Assembly: GCA_036583965.1 (NCBI GenBank)
Contig: JAZBQD010000030.1
Span: 58,343,551-58,407,550, forward strand
Direction: 5' to 3'
DNA: 64,000 nt
From: Prunella strophiata
Taxonomy: Eukaryota; Chordata; Aves; Passeriformes; Prunellidae
The notes under the pieces are model-generated. The model made no database searches, was not told the DNA's origin, and saw nothing but the letters and a program-made list of their open reading frames with translations. Of this stretch, positions 10,829 through 23,526 are shown piece after piece. The position numbers were made by a program, and so were the translations under genes. Position 1 is the first letter of the stretch; the number at the start of each line of letters is the position of its first letter.

Positions 10829-13800
10829 CAAGTTTTTATTACAAACACCCTGTGATTTTAAAGTTTATTACCACATTTCTCTACAGAGCTAGAAATGGGA
10901 GCTTGCTTTCTTGGAAATTAGAGATTCCCATTTTCCCACTGGGGTGCCCAATCCCTCATCCAAATTCTGAAAAGACAAAGGAAAACAGATGTTTAAAGCC
11001 ATTATGTCTTCTTCATGAACAAAAATGTGCTTCATGATATGATTTTTTTTTTAAACAACATTTATCATTGTTTACCCCCAAAACATGGACATTTATCTTC
11101 TACACATAAATATTCTTATTCAAAATCTCATAGTGAAACCCCATAATATTCATGTTCTATTGCCTCTGTAGCTTTATAGACTATGATGTCTTGTTGGATT
11201 TAGATATTGTTTTCCCCTTTGTTGATAGAAGTGCAGCTTTCAGAATAGTTTCTACTGTAACACAATCTGACTAGATATTTTTTCCCAAAAAGCAGAAGTC
11301 CAGAATAATACTACTGAAATAAAGCTTCTATGAGGCATGAGTAGCATATTTCATTGGGGAAAAAAAAGACAGATTTAGCTTTTTCATTGGAATATTTTGA
11401 CTCTAGACATTATAGTCAGGATGGAATACTTTTTTTTTTTTTTTTCTCAGAAAATTGAAACTTTTGTTTTGTTTTGTAATAAATTTCAGTTAGAATAATT
11501 TCAGTATTCCAGTAGGGATGTTGGTGGTAACCCAGAAAGCATTTTAACCAGCCCTCATCATTATTCAGAACTCTTTGTTATAACTAGAGATTTCACTAGT
11601 AACCACGCCCTTGGGAAACGAGAGAGAAGTTCAGTCTTTAGAAGCCTGACAGAGGACAGGTACAGTTTTCCAGAGCTTATTACATTCTTTTATGGGCTTA
11701 TTCCATTTATATTTTCACTTTGGTTTGCTATGATAAAAATTATTTTGTATGGAAAACATATGTATGTTTCTGCTGTTATAAAAGAGACAGAATTTGCAAT
11801 ATAGTTGACTTAATGTTGGTACAGAAAATAGACACTTTGCTTTTCATAACTTTCTCAGCCAAGCTATACTACTTTACAATACATTAACATAGTTTTTCAT
11901 GTTTAATATCCTTGCGGGGGAGGCTGAATGAAAAGAAGGAAAAAATTGCCCATGCTTAATAATATTAGCATTTAAGTTGTCCCACTAGACATTAAAATTT
12001 GCACCTCATTAAAGCAAAGATTGTGCTTGAAGGACAGATTGCAAGGAGGTAGGAACAGGAGAGGCAATGAACACGTTATTGAAGTAAATGGGGTAAGAAG
12101 GCTGAATTTTGCTCTTTAGAGTCTGATTTTTGTAAAACGTTTCTTTGCATCCTGCAAAGAAAAATCTTTAAAATGGAGCCAAAGTCCACATTAAAAGGCA
12201 ACAGTATTTACATTTCTTTTTTCAGCATTGGTGGCTTTGAGTGATGGCTTGCAGAATGGTTGAATTACTAGAACATCAGTATTTTGATTAGTAGTTTGAG
12301 GGTTCTATCTTAGTTCAGAGATTAATAAAACAAAGAAGGTATAGTTGACATTTGACTAAAGCAACTTCAATTCCTTTTAGTAATTAATCTAAATGCTTTT
12401 ATGGAGACTTCCTCTTAAAACCTCACAGTAGTACTTTATATTTTCACATCATCTTCATAGATAGCTGTGGGTAGTGGACACCCGAAGACTTGATCATTTC
12501 TAGGGAGAGTTTTGACCATAAATCAAGCATAGGGAAATAGATTAGATTTGAGGGGTTTTTTAGGTGTACATCTGATTTCCTTGACTACACTTAGACATCT
12601 GGTATGCCCTACAGGATCCAAGATATTTGTGTGAAGCTATAAACCATAATCAAACCTTGTCTTCATGTAGTGGCCTGAAAGGCCAACCTAGTGTTTGGAC
12701 TGCTGAGTGCAACCAATTTCCAGTAAAATTAGTTGAGTTTTTTGATGTCTGTTATTAACTCTCCACACTGGTACGAATTTATGTTGATGCCTGAGGTAGG
12801 TGTTGACTGATAGTCAGATGAGCAGCGCTCATTTAAGGCAGTCAAAAATAATGTATAAGCTGGCTGTGCACCACTGTGCCCATATAGGATTGTCTACTCC
12901 TTCCTCCATTCGTTTAGTAAATACAGACTTCACTCAAGTGATTTTGATGGCTAACACATCGATCCTTTTATACATTATGCATCAGTTCTTTCACTAAAAT
13001 GGTCTGAGCTTTTGACTCCTTGCTAACTGTACTATTAATTTATTTAGCTGCTACACCCTTGTTACAGGAAGGAATCGGCAGGTGGAGAACCAGCTGGCAT
13101 ATTGTCTTCCTGTTCCAAACAGTCAGAGTACAGATAAATACTTAGCAGTTAATACCACTTCTAACCCTGAGATATGGTTCTAGGCCAAGTTTTCATGCAC
13201 TAATTGTGCTGTTTCAGAAAAGCTTACCTCCTGGAAGCCATTTTCTGTTCACTGGAGTGGCTAAATAAACACAGTCTGTATGATTTGGCTCCCCAGACTA
13301 AATTATCTTTTTTGGATGCTTTGACTACTCTACCAATCCAGCTTTTTTTTAAAAGAAAATAAACATGACATTACGGACTGTGTTCAGGCTGAGAAAAGAG
13401 TACACTTTAGAATTAAATTCTCAGGAAGTCAAAATTGAAAGCAGGCTCTGTCCAGTGTAATTTTTTTATCTGGTGATGCCTATTTGAGAAAAACTGCTGT
13501 TTGCAGACTCTCCTCTCAGCAACACCACAGGAAGGGAGTGGATGAAGGTGAAAAACAGCAAAGAAATTCTGGGGTTTGGTATTGGGAAAAAAGATACCAA
13601 AATAAGAAACGGATTTAATTTATTTTCACTGAGGGATTGGGTATTTTTTCAGGACTTTTTCTGACCTCATAGTGAGTAGATAGAGAGGATCAATATAGAT
13701 ATTCTAATCTGAAGATCTGGGAATATAAAAGGTTTTCTTTAAGTCATTATTTTTGACTAATTCTTTTTTAATTTATGTGCTTTATCAGGTTCCTGTATTC

Positions 13801-15600
13801 TTATTATGACTGTACAATAATGATGAATCTGTGTTGCACCAAGCAAGTACTAGAAGAACTTCCTAATTCCCAGGATGGGCTGATATATGGCCAGAAGTTC
13901 ATTTTGCCTTACAGATGACCATTATTTAAGCTATCTAACTATATTTCCACTAGGTAATAATGGGAGGCTGGTATTGGACAAGGAATTTAGGTACTGTGTG
14001 GATAAGTAGACCTTGAGGAAAATTCTACTTGCTGTTCTGGTCTGGCTATTTTTCATATTGGGAATATTTCCCACTAGTTCAGAACCAGCCCTAAAAATGC
14101 TATAAAGAATTTTAGAAGTAGCTCTTAAATCCTTTGAATCCATGGTGCAGTTCAGTTTACAAAGCAGCACAGGAGCATCCAATATGACAATTTGATACAA
14201 GGATATATACAAGTGTTCTGAAACTACCCTTACACTTAATATATTATGTTTTTTTCAATAATATTTTGAAATCTCAAGGGTTCAAGTCATCTTTCATTAC
14301 AGTAAAAAGGTTCAATGAATTGATGTTACTTTAATTATATAGCACATATTTCACAGGAGGAACATAATACATGGAACTCTAATGTTTTATTTCATGACCT
14401 TTTTGGTAAACTAGGAAATCATTTAGAAGATATGAAATAAGAATGCATAAATTCTGGATTCAGATACTTTTATTATGTAGAAAATTATGTCAGAACTTCA
14501 TTGCAACTTTCTAGTACATGACCCTTGGATAACTGAACAAAAACATTCCCTCTGGGCTGGAATTAATAATGGAAAAAATGTGAAAACAAGCATTTTCTTT
14601 GAAGACATTCAATATTATTAGAGTCAAGAAGTTATCTCACTTATTAGAACACATGACACATATTCATATTCCCTCATTTCTAGAAAAAAATATCTCGGAA
14701 AAGAAGGAATCCAAGTCACCTATATGGATAAACTTTAATGGTTCCTTTTCTTTTGCCTGAAATCATAGCCATGTTTAAATTTTATGAGAGCAATGAACTC
14801 CCTTCTCAAAGGCTGATTTGAAATGACTGAGTTCCCTGTAGTTATATGAAATCTATCTGATGCTAACACAGATCAGACAACAAAAGAAAATGTATTATGA
14901 AAGGCATTCTTAGTATACTATGCTCATTGGTTTTCTAGTGACTGATCTTGCAAAATCAATACTCACTACTGCAGGCAATCCTCTGCCATTTCTAACTGCC
15001 TTTGGACCAAATCCTACCTTCATTTTTATATGTGTGGCAATGTAAGGACAACAGACCTACACACGAACAGACAAAAAAGGAATTTTATCCAGTAGGACCT
15101 AGTGAATGCCTATTGTTTGACACCTTTTTAGCAATGTTCTACTGATTACCTTTCTGATGAAAAAGAAAAGAAATAAGATGTTAGGCCATGGCAAGGATTA
15201 GGTTTATTTCCTGTAGTCAATCCAATAGCTAATACTTCTGTCAGGCCAATGGGGCAAAAGAGGCAGCATTAAAGGCACAGAAATTGCAGAGGAAAAAGAA
15301 AGTCTAAATAGCAAATGTAAAGAAACTAACAAGAGCAAAAATTTAATCTTTTCAAAGGAACCCTAGCTACAATAACCACAGTGAACTCAGTTTCCAAACA
15401 GATAGTCCCTGCAGGAAGAAGGAAATCTCCCAATGACCATTTTTTTTTAAAGGAAGTGCACAAGTAGGCAGGATTCCCATCTCAATGTTTCTAAAAGAAG
15501 TTCTTTGCTCCTCAGACTCAAAAAGAAAAGCAGCTTATATCCCCTAATGAGTTACACATTATTAAATAACCTTCCTTAAATAAATAACCACCTGCCTTTA
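10829..15600. other. Unassigned non-coding region
   Basis: No gene or known repeat family was recognised. It contains a T16 run at about 11430-11445 and, at 11590-11660, a short GC-richer piece. All open frames are short. Confidence 0.4.
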
Positions 15601-15628
15601 CATTTCTCTGCAGGGTTACTATGGTATC

Positions 15629-15718
15629 TTTTTTGTTTTGTTTTGTTTTGTTTTGTTTTGTTTTGTTTTGTTTTGTTTTGTTTTGTTTTGTTTTGTTTTG
15701 TGTGTTTTTTTTTTTTTT
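15629..15718. repeat. (TTTTG)n microsatellite with flanking poly(T)
   Basis: Fourteen perfect TTTTG units at 15631-15700, then TGTG and a T14 run to 15718. Because the unit contains no stop on either strand, it creates spurious open frames in both directions. Confidence 0.97.
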
Positions 15719-18700
15719 GGTTTTTTGTTCCCTCATTTCCATTTGAGAAAAGTTAATGTTATCCCTGGACTTCTGCTCTGTGTATGTTCAAGTGTTTTGC
15801 TCATCAAGTCAATGGAAATATCCAGCACACAAGAAATATGAGATTAGACTCACTGGTTGGTTAGTTTTCTAATTATTCAGAAACTCCTCAACTCAACCTA
15901 TATCACTATTGTAAACTTAGATGGGCCACAAGTTAGTATATGAAAACAAATTGCTATTAAAAAAATATTACATTCAGAAGATATCATTGAGCACTTTGTT
16001 CTCTTACCACCTTTTAAAATGGTTGTTGTATCTTTTTAGAATGATTCTGCTTTAGAATTATTAGGGGAACCAATCCTTCCCCCATCTGATAGCGATATAG
16101 GTGGCCCTTTCATGAATTTTTATTTGACACATTTTCCTATTTTTTGATCCTGTTCTTACTATGTAAAGAAAAAGGATTTTACAGCTCAGAGAAAAGTTTC
16201 AATGACAAGTACAAAAGAGTAACAAGAGGCAAAAATCCTTCATATAACAATCCAAAGAAACCCCTCATAGCATAATGTCCACAGTGATGTCAGCTTCAAA
16301 ACATGCTCTGTTCTGATGAGAGGAAAAAGCCAATTAGACAAGTTATCCCAAAGCAATGTCAAAAGCCTACAAATTACAGTAGCTATAAAAGCCAATCCCG
16401 ACAGACTTCTACAGACATGTAAATTAATGCCATTGAAAAGCAATGTAATCAGGTCTCATTTATCATAATAATATCTTCTGATATTATAATATCTGCTGAG
16501 ACCTGATAACAATCTATGTACATCATAGGCAGTTTATTTAAAGAGATAACAACTGCTACTCGAGCAGCTCTGAACACAGCTGTTTTAATTGCCCCAAAAG
16601 TAAGTAGGGAAACTGAAATTCAAAAAGTGACCTATTGCAGTATTTGCTTGGGCTAAACTAGAATCAACTGCACTCATTTCCAAGGCGTGTGGAATAGACT
16701 AAAGAGCATGAAGCTTTGCTTTTCCAAAATTACCACAGGTTTTAAATCTCTTCGGATTCTAACTTAATACAGGAAACACCTGAAAGCTCAGAGACACTGT
16801 GTTTCAAATATTTTTGAGACCAGAGATAATAAATTAAAGATTACTCTCCTACTCTACACTAAAATCATTGCTTCCAACTGCAGTCAATGATAATGTTCTT
16901 TCTGTACCATTCATGATAGATAAAGTAGTAATGGCTGAGATATTTGGCTGTAACAATATTTATGACCCAGGGACTCTCTAAGGGTGAAGCAATATTATGT
17001 TGTTTCAACACTATTTCAAAATAACTGTTGTAAGAAAAGCCTAAACTATCTGAATGAATTAAAAAAGACTGAGTTGTCACAATCTTTACTGTGTTTTTCT
17101 GCTAATTCCCTACTTCCCTGTGTATAAGTTTCAAAAGAGACTGTCTTACTGTAAGTGTCTGTCAGTGAAGAGAACAGAGCAAAGCAGAGGAGAAATAAGA
17201 ATGACTCATTTTAACTCTCTCTCCAGTAACATTTGCTTCCTTACTGGTAAACAAAGCAAAATCAGTCTCATCTTTGCCTTTAAAGAATTCAGTAACTATT
17301 TTTTCTTACCAAGCATTTGGATCTTTATGCTTTTCATCTGTGAAAATTGTTGGTAGTAAGGATATGTGGCTTAACTCTCAGGGTTCTGTCAGATAAGCAC
17401 TCACTGTAGCTCATCCATGTTTCTTACAGAGATTTCCACACAGCATCCACAGCTATCTGTGCCTAAGCCTCTGTCTGCTAAGTGACATGCTAAAGCAAAA
17501 CCATTTTCACTGATGATCAAACTCAAACACTGGATCAGAAACTGAAATGGTATGACAGGGCAGAGGGCAGCTAGGAGGACAAGTGGAGGCAATGCCAATG
17601 TTGGCAAACCTGGATTTGCCAAAACCATCTTTGAGAGCACCGGTCAAAATAATAAGTTGTAAATTATATATATATATATACATTTTAAGGTAAGATATTA
17701 AGATATATAAGGTATACATCTCAAGGTAAAGTCTCATAATAGTTATGAGGGAGTGAAAGATGTTAACAATGTTTTATATAAACATAAGCAATTCACAATT
17801 TGGTTTCTGAAACCTAGATTCTGCAAATACAGGAGATTTAAAAATTCTGTAAAAATTTTCTTTTATAGACAGTTAAGATATTTGGTATTCACCTTATGCC
17901 ACTATTTAAAAAAAATGTGTCTGAAATTTCTTTTCCAGAACATTGCTTGGTCTGTTTCAATTCAGTGCCTGTTGGTGCAAGGTAAACCAGGGTCAAACCG
18001 GTGTTTTCAAATTTTCTTGTTCCAAATCCAAACTTGCCTTGCAGATTTGATTTTGAAAATCTTATTTTACTGTGGTTTTCTCAAGATTATCTGATTGGAG
18101 TTTTAAGCCTTGGCACAAGTATGCTCTGAGAGCAGTGAAGAGATGGAACATATGCTTCCAAAAATACCTTAGGAAAAGACAGAACATGTTAAGAGGCCAT
18201 AATTACTCACAGACAGAAATCTTTGCCTTTGGGGAAAATAGGCTTCCTGAATCTCATTCTGTGACAAATATTGACAAGCTCTGCGCCACACTGTGTTTTT
18301 TCTGACACAATTTTGCCTAGAGAGTAGAACAGAGTAATGCCAAATCAAGGGAAGATTGGATAATGCTGTTGTTCAGGAAGGAAAATCTTTCATTAGGGTC
18401 CTGGTAAATAAGAGTAACGTGCAATGTACACAATCTCATAGATAGCTTAGTCAGCCTCTGTCAGTGCACCTGGTTCTCTCTTCCACCCCTCTAAATCATT
18501 GTCCATTAAAAAAAAAAGGTGAGGAGCGTGGGACAAGGCTTCTTGCACCCTCCTCTTGGCCTGTCCCTCATCCTCATTGCACACTCCCTCCTGTCTCACA
18601 TGCTTGGTAAGTCTCTTTGAAAAGCAACCTGCTGGTCAGGGGTCACATCTGGGGCATGCAGAGGGAAGGGAGGCACAACAGAGGGGGTGAGGAGGTGAAG

Positions 18701-19150
18701 GCAGTGGGCCAGTCAGCTGTGGGAAAGGGCATGATTTTGGTTACTGGTACACAAATTGGGCAAACACACTGGGATCAGAAGACTTCTGAAAGAAACTTTC
18801 TCCCATTGAAAGCTATGAATATCTGTCCCTTACTGATCAAAACATTTTAGCAATGCTGAACAAAAACATTACATTTCTGATGGTTCATAAATATTTTTAG
18901 GTTATATAAATTGGCTACTGATGTTTTGTTACCTGAACCAACTACCCCAAGACATAAGAGGTAATTTCAGATGAGTCACCTAATCTTTCTGTGTCTGTAT
19001 GTCCTTGTTTGCCTGCTCTAGTCAGATTGCAAGTTCTAAATGTACCTATATGTACACATACCTGGGTACCTCAAATTTTTAGAGTGCAGTCCTTACTGAC
19101 ATTTCTACAAACTAGCCAAATACAAATAACTCCTGACAGGCTTAATCAAA
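15719..19150. other. Unassigned non-coding region
   Basis: Contains a long imperfect hairpin (16445-16510), a short (TA)n near 17668-17682, and a GC-richer block at about 18480-18740 that I could not assign. No gene is seen. Confidence 0.4.
16445..16510. repeat. 66-bp imperfect inverted repeat (hairpin)
   Basis: GTAATCAGGTCTCA (16445-16458) is matched by TGAGACCTGATAAC (16497-16510), 13 of 14 positions pairing. Inside, ATAATATC (16468-16475) pairs perfectly with GATATTAT (16480-16487) across a TTCT loop. Between the two stems lies a mismatched internal loop of about nine bases per side. The total size is in the range of a pre-miRNA or small MITE-like element, but the large internal loop and the AT-rich inner stem argue against a good miRNA precursor. 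Confidence 0.7.
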
Positions 19151-19237
19151 GAATCAATCATAGAATCATATAATAGTCTGGGTTGGAAGGGACCTTTAAA
19201 GGTCATGTCATCCAGCCCTCCTGCAGTGAATATGGAC
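19151..19237 (-). mobile_element. CR1 LINE 3' tail
   Basis: GAATCATATAATAGTCTGGGTTGGAAGGGACCTTTAAAGGTCATGTCATCCAGCCCTCCTGCAGTGAATATGGA is the reverse complement of a CR1 terminus, with the octamer tail on the left. Only about 85 bases are recognisable. Confidence 0.85.
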
Positions 19238-19631
19238 AAATTCATTTTTCTTCTATTAAGCTGCCAAGTGGTCCAAGAATTGGAGATTTCTGATTATGTT
19301 TTACTTTACTCATCAGAGGTGGCCTTGGTTTTAGCTTCCCTATTCACAGGTGCAAGCATAATCTTACTCCATGTAAGTGAGGATCACCAAGTCAAAAAGA
19401 GCTATGTTTTTTCACCTATCTGTATATCTGGCAATAAAAATCCTTGCTAAAATTTATTACCTCTATCTGTCTATATTTCTGGCACTGTGTCAGCTATAAG
19501 TCACCTTGATATGGATGAATTAAACAACTTTCTCTAACCTGGAACTTTGCATTTTGCTTGTTGGGGCAATCTCATGAGGTAAAATTAATGGGTTTCTTTT
19601 AAGACCCAACACTTTAGATGTTTTTTGTTTG

Positions 19632-19651
19632 TTTTTTTTTTTTTTTTTTTT
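19632..19651. repeat. Poly(T) run, T20
   Basis: Homopolymer of 20 T preceded by TTTTTTGTTTG. Confidence 0.95.
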
Positions 19652-22600
19652 CTCAAAGCATACTGAAATCTTATTCAGTGAGAGTGTATTTAAGAACCAT
19701 ATATGAGAAATTACTATTTCTTTATTAATAAAGAAATAAAAGCAAATCCTATGCAATTTAGAAGAGTTTCAATCTTGAGTTATGGCTATAAATATTCAGT
19801 AAGGTGAGATACAAAATATCTTTAAATATTTTGTAATATTTGGCTGAAAATCCATCTGATCTTGGTGCCTGCCTTAAGCTTAGAGATACAATTTCTTCTG
19901 TTTCTGTCTGGTATGAAAATGACTGCATGGAGACTGAATTTTCTGGTGTTTGTGTGTGTATATGCATTTGTGAGTAAGACAGAGACTGTCAGGGAAGAAA
20001 TTTAAATTCATGGTGTTTATATGTATATGTTATATATATTTTTTGTATAGGTACTTTCAGATGTACAGCACTACCACAGTTCTGATTCAAAATATGAGAA
20101 TGAGGAATATTGTCTCACATTGATAACTTTCCATTTTCCTCAATCTGTGCCTCCCTATATAAAACAGATGGTTTGATATTTTGTAGTGAGATAGTAAGCA
20201 TTCCCTTGTCCCAAGCCAAATCTGCCATCGGCAAATTCATTCCTGTTGTAAATTATCACTCAGTTGTCAAATTAAGAATGTGACGTTATATGAGACCTTG
20301 TAGCACCAAGCAATAATTTACTCATCCCTATGATTTTATGCTACTAATTTTTGTTGTGTCCTTCAGACAGATGCCTTTCCCATGCTGTGAGGTTAAGAGA
20401 CACACTTCTCTCTGCTCCCATTTCTTCTTTGTCACGAAAGTTGATTTACTCCTCCCTGGATTTATCTCTTCTTGAGGCATGTTTGTTCAACCCCACTGAG
20501 AGTAACATCTTTCTGCCCTTGGACTTAAGAAAAGCCACTGAACTTGTACTTCACAAGAAAAAGAAGAGAAATACATGATCCCACTAAAGTATCCAAATGG
20601 TTCTAATGTATTATTCTTTATCTTTCAAACACTATTGCTTATTGGTATGCACAAGAATAAGGCATGTCTCTTTTATAACAACAGCTATTAAACAAAAATA
20701 ATATCATAAGAAGACAACATATAAAGTAAAATTATAGATTTTGAGCAAATAAATGGCTCAAACAATAAGAAACTATTTTTCAGTTTGGAAGCTGGAATCT
20801 TCTCTGCCTTTAGTAATAGTACATAAGTATAAATGAAGCTTTACACAATAGTAAAAACCTCTATGAAATAATTATTTCTAAGACAATGAGAACTATTAGG
20901 TATGGTTCCTAATAAAAAGATTTTAAAAAGCAATTTATGGGAGGGAAAACATACAAATAACAGTAGCATGTCTATGATGTGCTTTTCAGAAATCCAAATA
21001 ACTCCCACTGATATCTCTATACAGTGGGAAGGGTCTAGCCTATAGTCCAGCCTAGGATCTAGCTTTGTACTTATTAATATCAGGTAAGAGATATGAAAAA
21101 AGGGTACAAGGTTTTCAAACTCATTCCCATCTAGCAATACCCATTGCAACCAGCATTACCTCACAAGCACATTGGAATGAATTTATTACAGCACCATACG
21201 AGAAGATCACATTGAAATTTTATTTATTCGATGGTCTTTCATCCTTCATCAGCTTTTTGCCATGAAAAATTCTATTCCCCTACCAAACAGTTGCTGTCAG
21301 AAGAAAGCACTATTTTGTGAGGCTGTTCATATGAGATCCCATGCCCAAAAATGTGGGTAAGGTGCACCGATGATAGCTATTTATTCTGCTGTTATAAACA
21401 CACACTCAAAAGACTGCATTCTCAAGCACCCATATGCTATATCACATGGCTTATTCTCAGTTATGTGCTATAAAATTTCCCCACTTACAAATCATGATAG
21501 GCCTACACATTGCTTAAAATATTTTGAAATAATTACATATCTTATGACTCATCAGAGCTTCAGGGAACTCCAACATGGAGCGTGATGTAGTCTGCACAGT
21601 CTGCACATGGCCATCTTGCTCCAAAGGGGGCTAATGTCAGGCAATGTAAATAAGCTGTTACCCTAAGACAGCTGCCTCCAAAGTCATAGGTCAATGCCTG
21701 GCTCTCTTTTTTGGGTAGCACAGACATAGCTTGTGTAGTGACATAGTTGTGTTGTAGAAGTGCTTCCCATTCCACTACAAAGATCCAAATAAAGGGGAAG
21801 TGTCTTCCAGTGCAAACAACCTCTCCCACAGCTTTCACTCTCAAATGCCTCCTGTTCCACACATCATATCCTCATTTTTCCCATCCTCCCAGTATTCCAA
21901 GCTGCCTTGGCTCTCCTGGTTTGTGTCCAATAATCCCTCTTTTTTTCTTTTGTTTGGGGCCAAATCCCCCTCTTTTTTCTATCCTAGCACCTCTTTATCC
22001 CAAACCAATAAGTTTTTTTTCCTTGCTTTTTCCTCACACTGAATTTTTAGTGGAGGGTGTGATCTCCTTTTTTCACTGTAGCCAGATAATCAGACAACAT
22101 GAAACCGAGGAAAGACCCAAAAACAATGGATTTTTGTCGCCATTGATTTTAAAAAGACTTCACAAGGAGTGAGGGGAGAAGTATTGTATGAAATTATTCA
22201 GTAGGAAGATCACTCTTTCCTTGTAGACTTGACTTTTCACATTGTTTGGAAATGTCTTTCACAGGCTTCATTTTTGTGTGGAGCGCAGTGCCTTCAGAAG
22301 GGGAGCATAAGGTAGAGAGAATATTGGGGGACCCAATATTGGTCTGGGGACCAAGGAATCAAAGATGAGTCTGAGTGGTATCTGACCCCTGAGGCATCCA
22401 CTTCTCTGCATTGTTTTAATGCTAAATACTTAAATGAAACAAGATGTAAAACAAGACCAAAAGCACAGGCACAGCACTGAGTTTAGTTCTGCAATATTGT
22501 CCTCATACATGAAGTAACAGGATGGCAACTACATGGTGACTGAGTTTTCTAAATTCTTTACATTCTTTTTTGCTTTGTTTTATTTTAGTTTTGGACTTAA

Positions 22601-22827
22601 CACAACTACTGGTAATTTCATAGGACTTTCTATTCATCCTCAATTTATGCCATTGATTTTCAAGGGAATTATAATAAAAATGTGCATTTTTAACTAAATG
22701 AAAATCTATGTTATGCAAATACCAATGATTCTACCTTGAAAGTTATTCTTTCACTGTTTTTATAACTACCAGGAGAATAAAATTTTAAAAGAAATAAAGA
22801 AAATAAAATTTTAAAAAAGAAAGGGAT

Positions 22828-22883
22828 AAAACCAAAAACAACCAACCAACCAAGCCTGCCCCCCACCAAAAAAAAAAAAAAAA
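22828..22883. repeat. A/C-rich tract ending in A16
   Basis: ACCAAAAACAACCAACCAACCAAG, then CCTGCCCCCCACC and A16 (22868-22883), then TGTATATATACATG. The upper strand has almost no G or T, as in similar tracts at 31882, 43839 and 50316. Confidence 0.8.
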
Positions 22884-23486
22884 TGTATATATACATGAGA
22901 ACCAGGCAGCTGAGAAATCAAATTTCATTAAAAATCAAATAGAACTTGTATATTGGAAGTTTCAGATCCTAAGTCTAGGCATACTCAAGGTTGAAAAATA
23001 AAATACTGTATTTCATTATTCATCCAGCGATAGTCCTGGCATACTTAACTCAAAGCAACATTTATCAGCTGTCTCTTACATAGAAGTGCTGCATTTAGCT
23101 TGCAGTGATTCAAATGAAATATTTCTCTCTTTATTTGTGATATTAGAGTCACTTTTCTATTATTAAAAATAGACTTTTTTTAGTTATATTAAATCAGAAT
23201 TTTTTTATTTCATGCCATTTGAAATAAATACTAAACAAAACCTGCTTGCCTGAAGTATGTTTTTCACAGTCTGGAAGACAGACAAAGGAAGCTGAATAGT
23301 GCCTTAAATCCATGGGCGTGAAAAGAGAACCATGATGTCAGAGATCTAAATCAGACCAGGACATGCAGCTTGGGGTCTGAATTAGAAGTGGATAATGCAT
23401 GGAGTTTGTTAAAACAGAAAAGACAAAACCAGCCAAGGTGACGGATGAACAAAACCAACTAGAGACTTTGAGTGTCCTCATTAATG

Positions 23487-23526
23487 TCACAGGACAGAGT
23501 GGATCCTGTGAGCAAACTCACAGGAT
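23487..23526. repeat. Nested inverted repeats (three alternating copies of TCACAGGA)
   Basis: TCACAGGA (23487-23494), then ATCCTGTGAG (23503-23512), CAAA, and CTCACAGGAT (23517-23526). The last two form a perfect 10-bp hairpin with a 4-base loop. The first copy can pair with the middle one instead (8 bp), giving two mutually exclusive hairpins. Confidence 0.8.

Noticed and set aside
15518..15841. Frames on both strands across the TTTTG array
   Set aside because: The repeat has no stop codons in any frame; artefact.
21747..22172. 141-codon frame in a pyrimidine-rich block
   Set aside because: Pro/Ser/Phe-rich translation follows from the C/T-rich sequence. An overlapping second frame (21800-22042) is equally open.
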